Below, piece by piece: positions 17,433-26,417 of a DNA stretch of 64,000 nucleotides. Made by a program: the position numbers and the translations under genes. Positions within the stretch are counted from its first letter, which is position 1, and each line of letters begins with the position of its first letter. The notes below the pieces were generated by a model. The model was not told the origin of the DNA and made no database searches. It worked only from the letters and a program-made list of their open reading frames with translations. Source of the DNA: Lachnospiraceae bacterium oral taxon 096 (GTDB lineage: Bacteria > Bacillota > Clostridia > Lachnospirales > Lachnospiraceae); contig CP073340.1 of NCBI GenBank assembly GCA_018141845.1, positions 351,001 through 415,000 of the forward strand, in the 5' to 3' direction.

Positions 17433-19976
17433 CTAAAAATGATCTAGCATTGTTCTACTAATAATCTCATCTTGAACATCTTTACAAAGCTCTGAGAAGA
17501 ATGCACTATAGCCTGCCACACGCACAATCAAATCCTTATACTTTTCTGGCTCTTTTTGTGCTGCAAGCAAAGTCTCGTTGCTCAAATAATTAAATTGCAT
17601 CTCACCATTTCCAAGAATAGACGCTGTTCTTAGCAATGTAATCAAGCTCTCTTCTCCCTCTTGGGTATCCAAAATTCCTGACATAATCTTAAAGTTATGC
17701 ACCATTCCAATATTCATATTGTCATTGGACATCTTGGAAACCGATTTAATAATCGCTGTAGGCCCCTTAAAGTCAGATCCCTGTGTTGGACTGATACCAT
17801 CAGAAAGTGGTGTCCAAGCAGCTCGTCCATTGGCACTGGCCCCTGTCATCTGACCAAATGGTGTGTTATTTGAAATTGACAATGTACCATGACTAAGTCT
17901 TGAATACAAAGTCTTATACTTTCTATGCTCATTCTCTGTAAACTGAATCAAATTTGTCGCAATGAGATCTACATAGTCATCATCATTTCCATACTTTGGT
18001 GCGTTCAAACAATCTGTCTTTATTGCCTCATAGCCCTTAAAATCAGCCTTTAGTGCTTCATTCAGTTGCTTTAAAGTATACTTTTTGTCATCAAACACCA
18101 ACTTCTTAATTGCTGCCATAGAATCGGCATAAGTGGCAAGACCTGACCAAACAACACCTGGTCCGAAATTATACATTGCACCACCAGATTCCACTCCTCT
18201 TCCCTTTTCCATGCAACCTTCGTACATCAAGGACATCAATGGCTTTGGTGCCAATTCCTTGTGCACTCGTTGTGAAATCACAGTGGCTACACTTGTCCAC
18301 TTGGTAATATACTTAATTTGTGCCTTTACTGCGGCATCAAACTCCTCATAGGTCTTGTATTGATCTAAGTCTCCCATATCTGGTGTTACCTGCTTTCCAT
18401 ACCAAAGTGGCACACCATGATTGAGGACAAGCTCTATACAAATTGGCCACTGTGTATAGGAAGTCGATGTCCATTGATATAGTCTTCCAGCCTTTTGTGG
18501 TTCAACACAGCCCATCAAGCAATAATCTCTTGCATCTTCTATAGAAACACCCTTTGCAAGCATCATCTTAATATGGGTATCATCAAAATGACACGCTGGA
18601 AATCCCATGCCCGCGCGAATAACAGAGACGATCTTTCTCAAATACTCCTTTGGTGACTTATTGTGAATACGACATGCTAGAGATGGCTGATAAATCTTGA
18701 CATGGCGAACAGCATCCATCAACAAATAAGTCAACTCATTTGTTGCATCTCTTCCCTCTCTTGTTACACCGCCCACACACATATTGACAAACGGCTGATA
18801 TCCTGCAAAGAACTTGGAACCACCTTCACTTGTAATCCACATCATTTCCGACATCTTAATTAACATACAGCCCGCAAGCTCAAATGCCTCAAAATCATTC
18901 ATTCTTCCAGATTCGATATCTGCCTTGTAATATGGATACATATATTGATCCACACGACCAATGGACATACCTGTCTGATTTTCCTCTACTACAAGTAAGG
19001 ATTCAATCGTCCAAACGGCTTGAATTGCCTCCCAAAATGTCTCCGGTTTATTGGCTGGAACTCTCTCATTGACCTCGGCAATTTTAAAAAGTTCTGCCTT
19101 TCTCTTTGGATCTACTGTCTTTTCTGCCAATTCTCTTGCATAATTTGCCATTCTCTTTGCATAAATCATGACACCTTCTGCTGTCTCAATCAGCCCCTTG
19201 TAGAAGTAAATCTTGTCAATGTCCTCAGGGATATCATAGCTTAAGTGCTCCAAATGCTCTCTGGCCTCTCTTTGGATATCCTTCATTCCCTTTTTCATCA
19301 AGATCACATCATATCCTGGATTGGAATCACCACCACCATTTAGTGCATGGTAAGAGCAATCTGACACAAAGGATTCTCCCGAAAGTTCCCACACGCCAGC
19401 TTCTCTGTATTGATCCTCACAATACTCGTCAACCGATTTGCCCCTCCAGAATGGGAACAATTCCTCTCTCATAATCTTTTTGTCTTCTTCAGAAATATAA
19501 AATGGATCCTGTGGTCTTGTCCCAATAGTTTCAATCTCATCGACCATCCATCTCCATGCAATATCTGGAGAAAAAGCTCCTGCTCTTGGTGCACCCTGTG
19601 GAGCACCTACAATGAGCTCATGATCTTGAATAACCAATGGTGCTGTCTCACAACAGTACTTAAAGCACTTTGCTCTGAGCAAAATCTTTGGCATACCTGG
19701 ATTTTCCTTGGTAATCTTTGTAATTGCTCTTGCTCTAAATGTCGTGATACTTGGCTTGTGCGTCATATAAATATCCTTTAACGCCTGTAGCCTCGGTGTA
19801 ATTCCATCCGGAACCGTTGTTCTATTCTCTGAAAAATTGTACGTTGGCGTTTCTGTTTCTTTTTTCGTGATGTCACCAGAAACTTTTTCAAATACCTTCA
19901 TCAACGCCAATTTCTCTTCTGCACTCATATTTTGTGTGGCCTTTGCCAGCTTCTCTGAAAAATCTCGTAAGTCCAA
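17433..19976 (-). CDS. cutC: Choline trimethylamine-lyase, glycyl radical enzyme
   Basis: 847 residues, the size of the short CutC type. Residues match the active site known from Desulfovibrio alaskensis CutC with a one-residue offset: Y209, D217 (in [10 protein letters not shown]), F396, C490 and E492 (in [19 protein letters not shown]), Y507, and radical G822 in RVAGYSAFF. This supports choline over diols or glycerol as substrate. The enzyme cleaves choline to trimethylamine and acetaldehyde. The start codon is TTG at 19976, with AGGAGG eight bases upstream; the next ATG would remove the N-terminal helix. That helix may serve for encapsulation. Oxygen-sensitive, so anaerobic use is implied. 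Confidence 0.96.
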   Translation of the reverse strand: MDLRDFSEKLAKATQNMSAEEKLALMKVFEKVSGDITKKETETPTYNFSENRTTVPDGITPRLQALKDIYMTHKPSITTFRARAITKITKENPGMPKILLRAKCFKYCCETAPLVIQDHELIVGAPQGAPRAGAFSPDIAWRWMVDEIETIGTRPQDPFYISEEDKKIMREELFPFWRGKSVDEYCEDQYREAGVWELSGESFVSDCSYHALNGGGDSNPGYDVILMKKGMKDIQREAREHLEHLSYDIPEDIDKIYFYKGLIETAEGVMIYAKRMANYARELAEKTVDPKRKAELFKIAEVNERVPANKPETFWEAIQAVWTIESLLVVEENQTGMSIGRVDQYMYPYYKADIESGRMNDFEAFELAGCMLIKMSEMMWITSEGGSKFFAGYQPFVNMCVGGVTREGRDATNELTYLLMDAVRHVKIYQPSLACRIHNKSPKEYLRKIVSVIRAGMGFPACHFDDTHIKMMLAKGVSIEDARDYCLMGCVEPQKAGRLYQWTSTSYTQWPICIELVLNHGVPLWYGKQVTPDMGDLDQYKTYEEFDAAVKAQIKYITKWTSVATVISQRVHKELAPKPLMSLMYEGCMEKGRGVESGGAMYNFGPGVVWSGLATYADSMAAIKKLVFDDKKYTLKQLNEALKADFKGYEAIKTDCLNAPKYGNDDDYVDLIATNLIQFTENEHRKYKTLYSRLSHGTLSISNNTPFGQMTGASANGRAAWTPLSDGISPTQGSDFKGPTAIIKSVSKMSNDNMNIGMVHNFKIMSGILDTQEGEESLITLLRTASILGNGEMQFNYLSNETLLAAQKEPEKYKDLIVRVAGYSAFFSELCKDVQDEIISRTMLDHF

Positions 19977-19988
19977 TTCTTATTCCTC

Positions 19989-21314
19989 CTATATATTTTT
20001 ATCTTTTCTCACAATTGCCCTCTGATAAATTAAATCCTTCGCCTCCAAATTTCCCGAAAGACTTCCAATGCCTCTTGTTGCTGCACCTAATATCGCACTT
20101 GGTGTAATATTTCCATCAATACCCATTGCCGAAAATGTCGTGTTGGTATTGACCATAACTCTTCCCACTGGCTTCTTTGTAATAAATTGATAAATAATCT
20201 CTTCGTCTTCACTGTAGATAGACAGACTATGTCCGTCGTGCTCACTCGTCAACAATTTAATGCACTTTTCACAGGCATTGAGCCAATCACTTTCCTTATA
20301 CATAATTAAAACTGGACAAGGAATCTCTTTTCGATAGCCATCAAATTCTGACATATATTCTTGATAAGAAACTAATAATTTTGTATTTTCTGGCACGAAA
20401 AATCCTGCTTCTTTTGCTAGAGTATAGGCTGTCTTTCCGATCTGCTCGATATCAACCTCTCTCCCCTGTAAAAGTATTTGAATGAGTCGCTTTTCCTCAG
20501 CAGCACTCATAAAATAACAACCTTCCCTTTGCAGGTTTTCGATTACTTTTTCAGCCACTGGTTCATCAACAATTAAAAACTGTTCTGCTCCAGGAAGAGT
20601 CCCACAATTAAACCCTTTGCTCTTTACAATTTCTTTGACCGTCTCTTCTATTTTGGCCGACCGTTCAATAAATACTGCACTTGCTCCTGTTGATCCATAA
20701 TAAAAAACTTTTCCCGAATTCCTACAAATAGGGACAAGTTTTTGATTTCCCGCATTGACTACGACTTTTAGCGAGCTATAATTTAATAACTCCTCAATTC
20801 CTGCATCATCCACATTCTTTAGACAAGAAATCACATCTAATGGATAACTCTTCTGATGCAACGCCTCTATTACTAAAGAAACCAACTTTTTCGTTGTCTC
20901 CTCTGCACGAGCATTTGTGCCAATAATCAATGTGTTTCCCGACTTTATACAGAGCAAAATAATGCAGATCATTCCCAATAATGCATTCTTTCTATCAGGA
21001 ATAAAAATTACACCTCCACGGGCTATCCCTACTTCTGTTTGATGTACACCAAGAATTTTTTGATCTTTGAGCTTTTGATAAAGTGCATCCAACAATTGCA
21101 ATTCAATATTGGATTCATCTTGCAGATTTCCATATCCACTTTCATCAACAAATAGTTGCACCAAACTATATATATTTTGCCTTATCATGCAATATACAAT
21201 TTCTAGTGCCTCCTTGATTCTTCTCTCATCCAATAGTTCTAACTGCCTCTGTGCAACCTTTGCATTGTCACTTAAAACTCTTGCTTCTTGTCTCGAAGCC
21301 AAATCTCTATCCAC
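19989..21314 (-). CDS. Aldehyde dehydrogenase-like protein lacking the catalytic cysteine (probable pseudoenzyme)
   Basis: 441 residues aligning over most of its length with the acylating ALDH of the same cluster, but diverged at key points. FNCGTLPGAEQ replaces FDNGTICASEQ, putting P241 at the catalytic cysteine. VVNAGNQKLV replaces ATGGPGMV, and YYGSTGASAVFIE replaces GVGAGNSPAYIE. A cysteine four residues earlier (C237) is present. The encapsulation tail is absent. It starts at GTG 21314 with AGGAG seven bases upstream and ends 12 bases before cutC. Conserved length and codon frame argue against decay, so it may be a scaffold or regulatory partner. A different catalytic role cannot be excluded. 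Confidence 0.82.
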   Translation of the reverse strand: MDRDLASRQEARVLSDNAKVAQRQLELLDERRIKEALEIVYCMIRQNIYSLVQLFVDESGYGNLQDESNIELQLLDALYQKLKDQKILGVHQTEVGIARGGVIFIPDRKNALLGMICIILLCIKSGNTLIIGTNARAEETTKKLVSLVIEALHQKSYPLDVISCLKNVDDAGIEELLNYSSLKVVVNAGNQKLVPICRNSGKVFYYGSTGASAVFIERSAKIEETVKEIVKSKGFNCGTLPGAEQFLIVDEPVAEKVIENLQREGCYFMSAAEEKRLIQILLQGREVDIEQIGKTAYTLAKEAGFFVPENTKLLVSYQEYMSEFDGYRKEIPCPVLIMYKESDWLNACEKCIKLLTSEHDGHSLSIYSEDEEIIYQFITKKPVGRVMVNTNTTFSAMGIDGNITPSAILGAATRGIGSLSGNLEAKDLIYQRAIVRKDKNI

Positions 21315-21336
21315 AAAAAAGCTCCTATTCTTCCCA

Positions 21337-21642
21337 CTACTCGCCCAACAAATTCTTTATATTGTATTTTGCAAGGATCTTTTCCAAATCCTCGTGTGGA
21401 CGAGGAATAACTACGCTACTATATACCTGTGCTCCCATTTTTTCTACAGCAGCAACTCCTGCTTCCACGGCCGAATAGCATGCGCTGACATCCCCTCGAA
21501 CAATGACAGAAATATATCCAGATGCCACATTTTCATATCCAATAACTTCTACATCTGCCGCCTTACACATGGCATCAGCCGCCTCTAATACAAACACCAG
21601 ACCGAAGGTTTCAATCGATCCAATGGCCTCATACTCTCTCAT
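21337..21642 (-). CDS. BMC-H microcompartment shell protein
   Basis: 101 residues, one BMC domain (AIGSIETFGLVFVLEAADAM; VRGDVSACYSAVEAGVAAV) with a short C-terminal tail (EDLEKILAKYNIKNLLGE). The pore-region segment ENVASGYIS lacks the usual GG motif, so its pore should differ from the other hexamers. Chosen start is ATG 21642, five bases after AGGAGG; GTG one codon upstream is too close to it. It lies 9 bases after the next shell gene. Confidence 0.92.
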   Translation of the reverse strand: MREYEAIGSIETFGLVFVLEAADAMCKAADVEVIGYENVASGYISVIVRGDVSACYSAVEAGVAAVEKMGAQVYSSVVIPRPHEDLEKILAKYNIKNLLGE

Positions 21643-21651
21643 CACAACCTC

Positions 21652-21948
21652 CTACGCGTCTATATCGTGTACAGAGACAATATCTCCAACAGCTGGAATT
21701 GGTCTTGGCATTACATTCTGTGCCGTTACTTTTCCAATTTTTGCCGCTGCTCTAGCCCCTTCTTCCACAGCACTTGTCACTGCTGCCACATCTCCCTTGA
21801 CCATAATCGTCACCAATGTTGATCCTACATTTTCATAGGAAATCAATTCAACATTTGCTGCCTTCAACATCTTATCGGCCGCTTCTAATGCTGGTGTAAG
21901 TCCAAGAGTCTCAACTAATCCAAGTGCCTCATTTCCATAGTATCTCAC
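21652..21948 (-). CDS. BMC-H microcompartment shell protein
   Basis: 98 residues with a standard BMC domain (ALGLVETLGLTPALEAADKM; VKGDVAAVTSAVEEGARAA). GTG at 21948 is the start, with GGAGG eight bases upstream. The pore-region segment is YENVGSTLV rather than the GGG-type of the cluster's facet proteins. It lies between the winged-helix-like gene and another BMC-H gene, with tight spacing. Confidence 0.92.
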   Translation of the reverse strand: MRYYGNEALGLVETLGLTPALEAADKMLKAANVELISYENVGSTLVTIMVKGDVAAVTSAVEEGARAAAKIGKVTAQNVMPRPIPAVGDIVSVHDIDA

Positions 21949-21965
21949 CTATGCCACCTCCATTA

Positions 21966-22247
21966 TCATCGAAACTTTTGCGATATATATTTTTCTACGG
22001 ATGCTTTTCCATCTTCCGTAATCGAATAAAATAACTCTAAATTTCCATCCTTCATCAATTGATAATCTACAAGCTCTGCAAATCCATTTGCCTCAAGAGA
22101 CATAAAATGTTCTAGATATGCCGAAGAATTAAACTGTCCTTCCTGTCCATAATCCCTCTTTAGATCTTCCATTGCCTCACTGATACTCAACTTTTTTACC
22201 TTGCTCAATTGATTTAGCACGGCCATTCTTGCCGGTAATAACATCAT
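21966..22247 (-). CDS. Small winged-helix-like protein of the cut cluster, function unknown
   Basis: 93 residues, not recognised as a named family. The pattern is winged-helix-like: a helical start (MLLPARMAVLNQLSKVKK), a helix after SISEAMEDLKR, a recognition-like helix SSAYLEHFMSLEANGFAEL, then a beta wing LELFYSITEDGKASVEKYI resembling PadR/MarR-type ends. Its ATG overlaps the permease stop (ATGA), so both are translated together. It could be a second regulator of the locus or a small structural protein. The fold call is an inference from sequence pattern only. Confidence 0.6.
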   Translation of the reverse strand: MMLLPARMAVLNQLSKVKKLSISEAMEDLKRDYGQEGQFNSSAYLEHFMSLEANGFAELVDYQLMKDGNLELFYSITEDGKASVEKYISQKFR

Positions 22248-23257
22248 TGCTCTCCTTTCTTAAGGAAATCCAATGGATTCATTGTTACAGTAATTGCACC
22301 GATAATAATCACAAGACATCCAATCGCCATTGTCGGTGTGAGTTTCGTTCCAAGGAATAATACAGATAATGCAACTCCCCAAAAAGCATAAGTTACATTG
22401 AGCGACATCCCAATTGCACAGCCAACCATAGAGTTTGCCTTATACCAAGTTAAATAGGCTGCGGATGCACTAAGACCTGATAATACTAGCCACATCATTG
22501 GAGATGGCGAAACAATAGCCTTTCCCAACAACCCAGTTGCTCTAATAATCGGAACAACAACAATTAAAATACTAAGACCAGAAACTAGCTCTCGAATATT
22601 TACCGCAACATCGCAGTCCAAAATTGCACCACCAAAGCTTGAAATTGTTCCTTCCAATCCCCAACAAATTGCTGCAATAAAAGCACAGATAATGCCAAGA
22701 GTAAAGTTTGATGCTCCCTCTGGCTTCACTAAATTAATAATGACTGCCCCTGCAACACAGATCAACATACCAAAGACAATTCGTATGGTTGGTTTTTGCT
22801 TTAAGAAAATCCAAGCAAATAACGCTCCAAACAATGCACAAGTTGCTGAAATCGGAATAGCCGACGCTCCAGCTGTCGAAATTCCCAACAAATACGCTCC
22901 ATTGGCAATTGGACCGCCCAGTAGTGATGCAATCACAATAATTTTTCCTGGAAATGTATTTAGGCTTCTTGGAATCTCTGCTAATTTTCCATTCTTTGCG
23001 TTAGAAATCAATAGCCAAATTCCTGCAAACAAATCGTTCAATCCACAAGTTACAAGCGCAACAGCCAACGCGCTCATCAGAGTATTTTTTGCACTCGCTG
23101 ACAAAAATGGATCTTTTGCACCGGCCACACCCACTAAGGTGCTATAAATTCCATAGGTCAAACCAGAAACCACACCCATCAAAATTCCTGTCTTTCTGAA
23201 TTTGCTCTGCAACTTTTTCATTTTGCTCTCTGCCTGAGCACTTACTCCCTGTCCCAT
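22244..23257 (-). CDS. EamA/DMT-family permease of the choline cluster
   Basis: 337 residues with about ten hydrophobic segments and the internal EamA duplication (AIPISATCALFGALFAWIFL in the first half, MVGCAIGMSLNVTYAFWGVA in the second). Its position as second gene in the cluster suggests it imports choline or exports a product such as trimethylamine. The substrate is not shown by sequence. A paralogue sits just outside the cluster (24056-24979). No BCCT-type choline carrier is in the window. Confidence 0.85.
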   Translation of the reverse strand: MGQGVSAQAESKMKKLQSKFRKTGILMGVVSGLTYGIYSTLVGVAGAKDPFLSASAKNTLMSALAVALVTCGLNDLFAGIWLLISNAKNGKLAEIPRSLNTFPGKIIVIASLLGGPIANGAYLLGISTAGASAIPISATCALFGALFAWIFLKQKPTIRIVFGMLICVAGAVIINLVKPEGASNFTLGIICAFIAAICWGLEGTISSFGGAILDCDVAVNIRELVSGLSILIVVVPIIRATGLLGKAIVSPSPMMWLVLSGLSASAAYLTWYKANSMVGCAIGMSLNVTYAFWGVALSVLFLGTKLTPTMAIGCLVIIIGAITVTMNPLDFLKKGEQ

Positions 23258-23273
23258 ATGCGCTTCCCCCTAA

Positions 23274-23567
23274 TTAGCTTTCTTCTACCTCATGATCTGG
23301 TAAAATTGCATTCACCTCTCCATGTGGTCTTGGAATAACATGTACAGAAATCAATTCACCAACTCTCTTTGCTGCCTCTGCTCCTGCCTCAGTTGCCGCC
23401 TTCACTGCACCGACATCTCCACGAATTAATACGGTAATCAGTCCTCCGCCGACCTTCTCTTTTCCAATCAAGGTCACATTTGCAGCCTTCACCATTGCAT
23501 CTGCCGCCTCAATAGACGCAACCAATCCCTTTGTTTCAATCATCCCAATCGCATCATACTTTGTCAT
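23274..23567 (-). CDS. BMC-H microcompartment shell protein, first gene of the cut cluster
   Basis: 97 residues, PduA/EutM-like ([39 protein letters not shown]), nearly the same sequence as the BMC-H at 10977-11258 with a longer acidic C-terminal tail. Being promoter-proximal, it is probably the most abundant shell protein. The ATG at 23567 follows AAAGGAG, roughly 57 bases after the predicted transcription start. Confidence 0.95.
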   Translation of the reverse strand: MTKYDAIGMIETKGLVASIEAADAMVKAANVTLIGKEKVGGGLITVLIRGDVGAVKAATEAGAEAAKRVGELISVHVIPRPHGEVNAILPDHEVEES

Positions 23568-23630
23568 AACCTTCTCCTTTGTAAAAAATTGTCGTATTCA
23601 TTTAGATAAATGAACTTTTATTATAAAAAT

Positions 23631-23661
23631 AGTATAACTTTACAGTCGACTGGAATGTCAA
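23631..23661 (-). promoter_or_regulatory. Promoter of the cut cluster with 19-bp spacer and MerR-type operator
   Basis: The minus strand reads TTGACA (23656-23661), a 19-base spacer, then TATACT (23631-23636). An imperfect 22-bp dyad spans 23637-23658 (ACTTTACAGTC / GACTGGAATGT, 9 of 11 positions symmetric, perfect core CAGTCGACTG), centred within one or two bases of the spacer middle. Long spacers with a central dyad are the hallmark of MerR-activated promoters, and a MerR gene closes this cluster. From 23662 to 23790 I see only AT-rich sequence. Confidence 0.75.
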
Positions 23662-23794
23662 TATGTGCTATATGTCTATATGTTTTGACAACTACCTTTT
23701 ATTATAGCGTATATTTTCGTCAGTTTTTTATTTTAAAACAATAATAAATATTACTTTCTACTCTCTTTTAAAAAAAATATAATATTTCTTTTAG

Positions 23795-23992
23795 AAAAAT
23801 CCAAAAATCGCTCTTGTCACAACCTCTTATCATGTATTCCGTGCTCTGGTATTTGCCAAAAAATTACATATCCCGTGCATTGGCTACGGTTCAAAGACAA
23901 AGTGGTACTTTACACTCAATGCCTTGATCAGAGAATATATTGGCTATCTATCCATTAGCTATCAATTTCATATGATCATTATTTTAGTGTAA
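23795..23992 (+). pseudogene. C-terminal remnant of a DUF218 (SanA/YdcF-like) protein
   Basis: The plus strand is open for 65 codons between an in-frame TAG (23792-23794) and TAA (23990-23992). It encodes a DUF218-type C-terminus, with TTSYHVFRALVFAKKL, then IPCIGYGSKTKWYF and TLNALIREYIGYL. No start codon or N-terminal half is present. It resembles the C-terminal part of YdcF-type proteins more than the DUF218 gene at 48009-48641 does. It is the only gene trace in the 488-base gap between the cut promoter and the next permease, and probably marks an old rearrangement. Confidence 0.7.
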
Positions 23993-24009
23993 AATCTTTT
24001 TCATCCATA

Positions 24010-24047
24010 AAAAAAGTCACTGGCTCGCAAGAACCAGTGACTTTTTT
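24010..24047 (-). terminator. Strong rho-independent terminator after the second DMT permease
   Basis: Arms 24010-24023 and 24034-24047 form a 14-bp stem (AAAAAAGTCACTGG with CCAGTGACTTTTTT), with T-runs on both sides, so it works in either direction. It lies 8 bases after the permease stop. Confidence 0.9.
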
Positions 24048-24055
24048 CTTTATTT

Positions 24056-24979
24056 TTAACTTTCCGCTGACACAATCATAGCCCCTATCACAATGAGTAC
24101 ACAGCCGACCATCATTCCTAAAGTCAAACTTGTCCCCAAAAATAGAACTGAAAGAAGTACCCCCCACAGTGCATAGGTCACATTTAGCGACATTCCCATG
24201 GCACAACCAATGCTGGCATTGGCCTTATACCACAACAAATAGCTAATCGCCGCACTAAAACCAGATAGCACTAAAAAAAACATTGGCGAAATCGCCACCA
24301 AAGTAGAAAAAAATAATTTTCCACCACCAAGCAATGGCAAGAGGATAATAATAATTGTTGTCCCTGAGACCAATTCTCTGATATTTACGGCAATATCGCT
24401 GTCTAAGACAGATCCACCAAAACTAGAAATCATTCCTTCCAGCCCCCAGCAAATTGCTGCAATCAAGGCACAAAACACACCGAGCAAAAAACTTTTGCTC
24501 TGTATCTGTCCAGAAAAATTAATAATCATTGCTCCGATGACACATCCCATCATTCCAAGTCCCACTCTCTTTGAGAGTTTTTGCTTTAGAAAAATACGAG
24601 CAAAAATTGTTCCAAATATCACATTGAGTGCCGAAATGGGAATGGCCGCAGCTCCGGCAAGGGCAATACCTAATAGATAAGCACCATTGGCAATGGGTCC
24701 GCCCAAAAGAGAGGCTAAAATCACCATTTTCCCCGCAAAGCTTCCCACTGCCCCTGGCATTTGATTGAGCTTTTTTTGCTTCGCATTATATATCGTCAAA
24801 AAAATACCTGCCAAAAAATCATTGATACCACAAATAACCATAGCTACAACAAGGGCATTTTGTACTATACTTAAAGGCGACTTTGTCCCCGCCACACCAA
24901 CAAATGTACTATAAACGCCATAGGCCATTCCAGAACCAAGCCCCATGAGTATGCCCATTTTTTTCTTCCATTTATCCAT
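24056..24979 (-). CDS. Second EamA/DMT-family permease, paralogue of the cluster permease
   Basis: ATG at 24979 (GGGGAG seven bases upstream) gives 307 residues; the frame is open to a TTG at 24994. It shares long stretches with the cluster permease, such as ASLLGGPIANGAYLLGI, CALIAAICWGLEG and SSFGGSVLDSDIAVNIRE. The two must be recent paralogues and probably carry related substrates. It lies outside the cut cluster, downstream of the cell-wall-repeat gene, with its own terminator. Confidence 0.85.
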   Translation of the reverse strand: MDKWKKKMGILMGLGSGMAYGVYSTFVGVAGTKSPLSIVQNALVVAMVICGINDFLAGIFLTIYNAKQKKLNQMPGAVGSFAGKMVILASLLGGPIANGAYLLGIALAGAAAIPISALNVIFGTIFARIFLKQKLSKRVGLGMMGCVIGAMIINFSGQIQSKSFLLGVFCALIAAICWGLEGMISSFGGSVLDSDIAVNIRELVSGTTIIIILLPLLGGGKLFFSTLVAISPMFFLVLSGFSAAISYLLWYKANASIGCAMGMSLNVTYALWGVLLSVLFLGTSLTLGMMVGCVLIVIGAMIVSAES

Positions 24980-25048
24980 ATTTTCTCTCCCCAAACACCA
25001 TTCTATGGCAAAGTAGCATGCACTGACTGATAAATTGAATGTATGACT

Positions 25049-26404
25049 TTAATAATCCATTACATCAGGTTCTTGAGGACTTTCAAATCTTCCATTGACT
25101 CCTGATTTTGAGCCATCATATTCAATTAAAATTCCCTTTTTATCAGTCTTATACTTTACCTTATTGTTGTCTGTCACTGTAGTATTCTTGCTCACTCTTC
25201 CATTTGAATTGATGACATAGTTTGCCCTTCCATTTCCCTGTGGAATAGAAATAGCAATGTACTTACTTGCCTTGTCAGCCACTTGCAATTTTCCCTTGTA
25301 ATAGAGTTTCCCATCATGCACTCCAGTATAACCTTTTCCATTGTTTTCAAAATAATATTCTGCCGTTGCACCGCCAGCTTCCTTTACTTCCTGCTTTCCC
25401 TTTTGCACATTGCTCTGTGCTTGAGTGCCAAAGTAATAAACATCATAGTTATCATCACTTGTGTAAACCCGCTGTAAACCATAGACAGGTGTTCCATTGC
25501 TACGAAAAATATAAGTCAAACCATTGATTTTCTTTAGTCCAGTGCTTCTTAAATGCTTTTCACTCTCAGAACTTTCTGGCTTTCCATCTCGGTTAAAATA
25601 AAACCACTCGACATTGTTTAAATAAGTCTCTTTAATTCCTGTTGGTGGCTTTAGTGAATACCATCCTTTTCTCATTGTGCCATCGCTGTTGTAGTAGCGA
25701 AAATCCTTAATTTTGGCATTGGAAGATTCTTTCAAATTGACCCAACCTGTGTCCATATATCCATCTTCATTAAAGCTATAGGTCGCCCCATCAATTTTGT
25801 ACTCTGAATGTTTGCTTCCACTCTTTGCTTGATACTTTTTTCCATCTTTTCCAAAGTAATGCCAACGCTTGCCATCGTCGCTCTCTCCAGGTACATTCTT
25901 GACTCTAATTTTATCTGCTGGTGCAATTTTTCTCCATCCTGTTGCCATTGCACCATTTTCATCGCAATAGTATCGGTCATCGTCGACCCATCCCGTCTGC
26001 ACTCGTCCCTCATCATCCAAATAAAACCAAGAATCGCCATTTTTTCGCCACATGGAAGTTTGTTTTTCTCCCTTGGAATTAAAGTAGTACCAGTAACTCT
26101 TGCCATTTTCTGTCGCCTTGACCCAATTGTTGGCCACCATTACGCCCTTTTCGTCCACAAAGTAATTTCGATTGTCCACCCAAGTGCTTGTGGCCATCAC
26201 ACCATCTGATCCAATCCAACGCCACAAATTATCTCCACCACGCTGCCATTCATTCGTTACAAATTTTCCATTATCATTCTTGTACTTCCATTTACTGCCG
26301 TCTTGTACCCACTGCCCTGCATACACACTCGAAAAATACCCCATCGCAAATGCCACAACCAATGCAGGAATTGCCCATTTCTTTTTTGCCATGATTTTCT
26401 TCAT
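25049..26404 (-). CDS. Exported cell-wall-binding-repeat protein
   Basis: 451 residues with a signal peptide (IPALVVAFAMGYFSSVYAG). At least ten aromatic- and glycine-rich repeats of the cell-wall-binding (choline-binding/glucan-binding) type follow, for example WVDNRNYFVDEKGVMVANNW and WFYLDDEGRVQTGWVD. The repeats become irregular after residue 230. No catalytic domain is evident, so the protein may be wholly a wall-associated structural or adhesive protein. It lies 13 bases after the lipoprotein gene and is probably co-transcribed with it. Confidence 0.85.
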   Translation of the reverse strand: MKKIMAKKKWAIPALVVAFAMGYFSSVYAGQWVQDGSKWKYKNDNGKFVTNEWQRGGDNLWRWIGSDGVMATSTWVDNRNYFVDEKGVMVANNWVKATENGKSYWYYFNSKGEKQTSMWRKNGDSWFYLDDEGRVQTGWVDDDRYYCDENGAMATGWRKIAPADKIRVKNVPGESDDGKRWHYFGKDGKKYQAKSGSKHSEYKIDGATYSFNEDGYMDTGWVNLKESSNAKIKDFRYYNSDGTMRKGWYSLKPPTGIKETYLNNVEWFYFNRDGKPESSESEKHLRSTGLKKINGLTYIFRSNGTPVYGLQRVYTSDDNYDVYYFGTQAQSNVQKGKQEVKEAGGATAEYYFENNGKGYTGVHDGKLYYKGKLQVADKASKYIAISIPQGNGRANYVINSNGRVSKNTTVTDNNKVKYKTDKKGILIEYDGSKSGVNGRFESPQEPDVMDY

Positions 26405-26417
26405 TTCTCCCTCTTCT

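Noticed and set aside
23979..24206. Minus-strand 75-codon frame with several cysteines over the end of the second permease
   Set aside because: It overlaps the permease in another frame and runs through the terminator hairpin.
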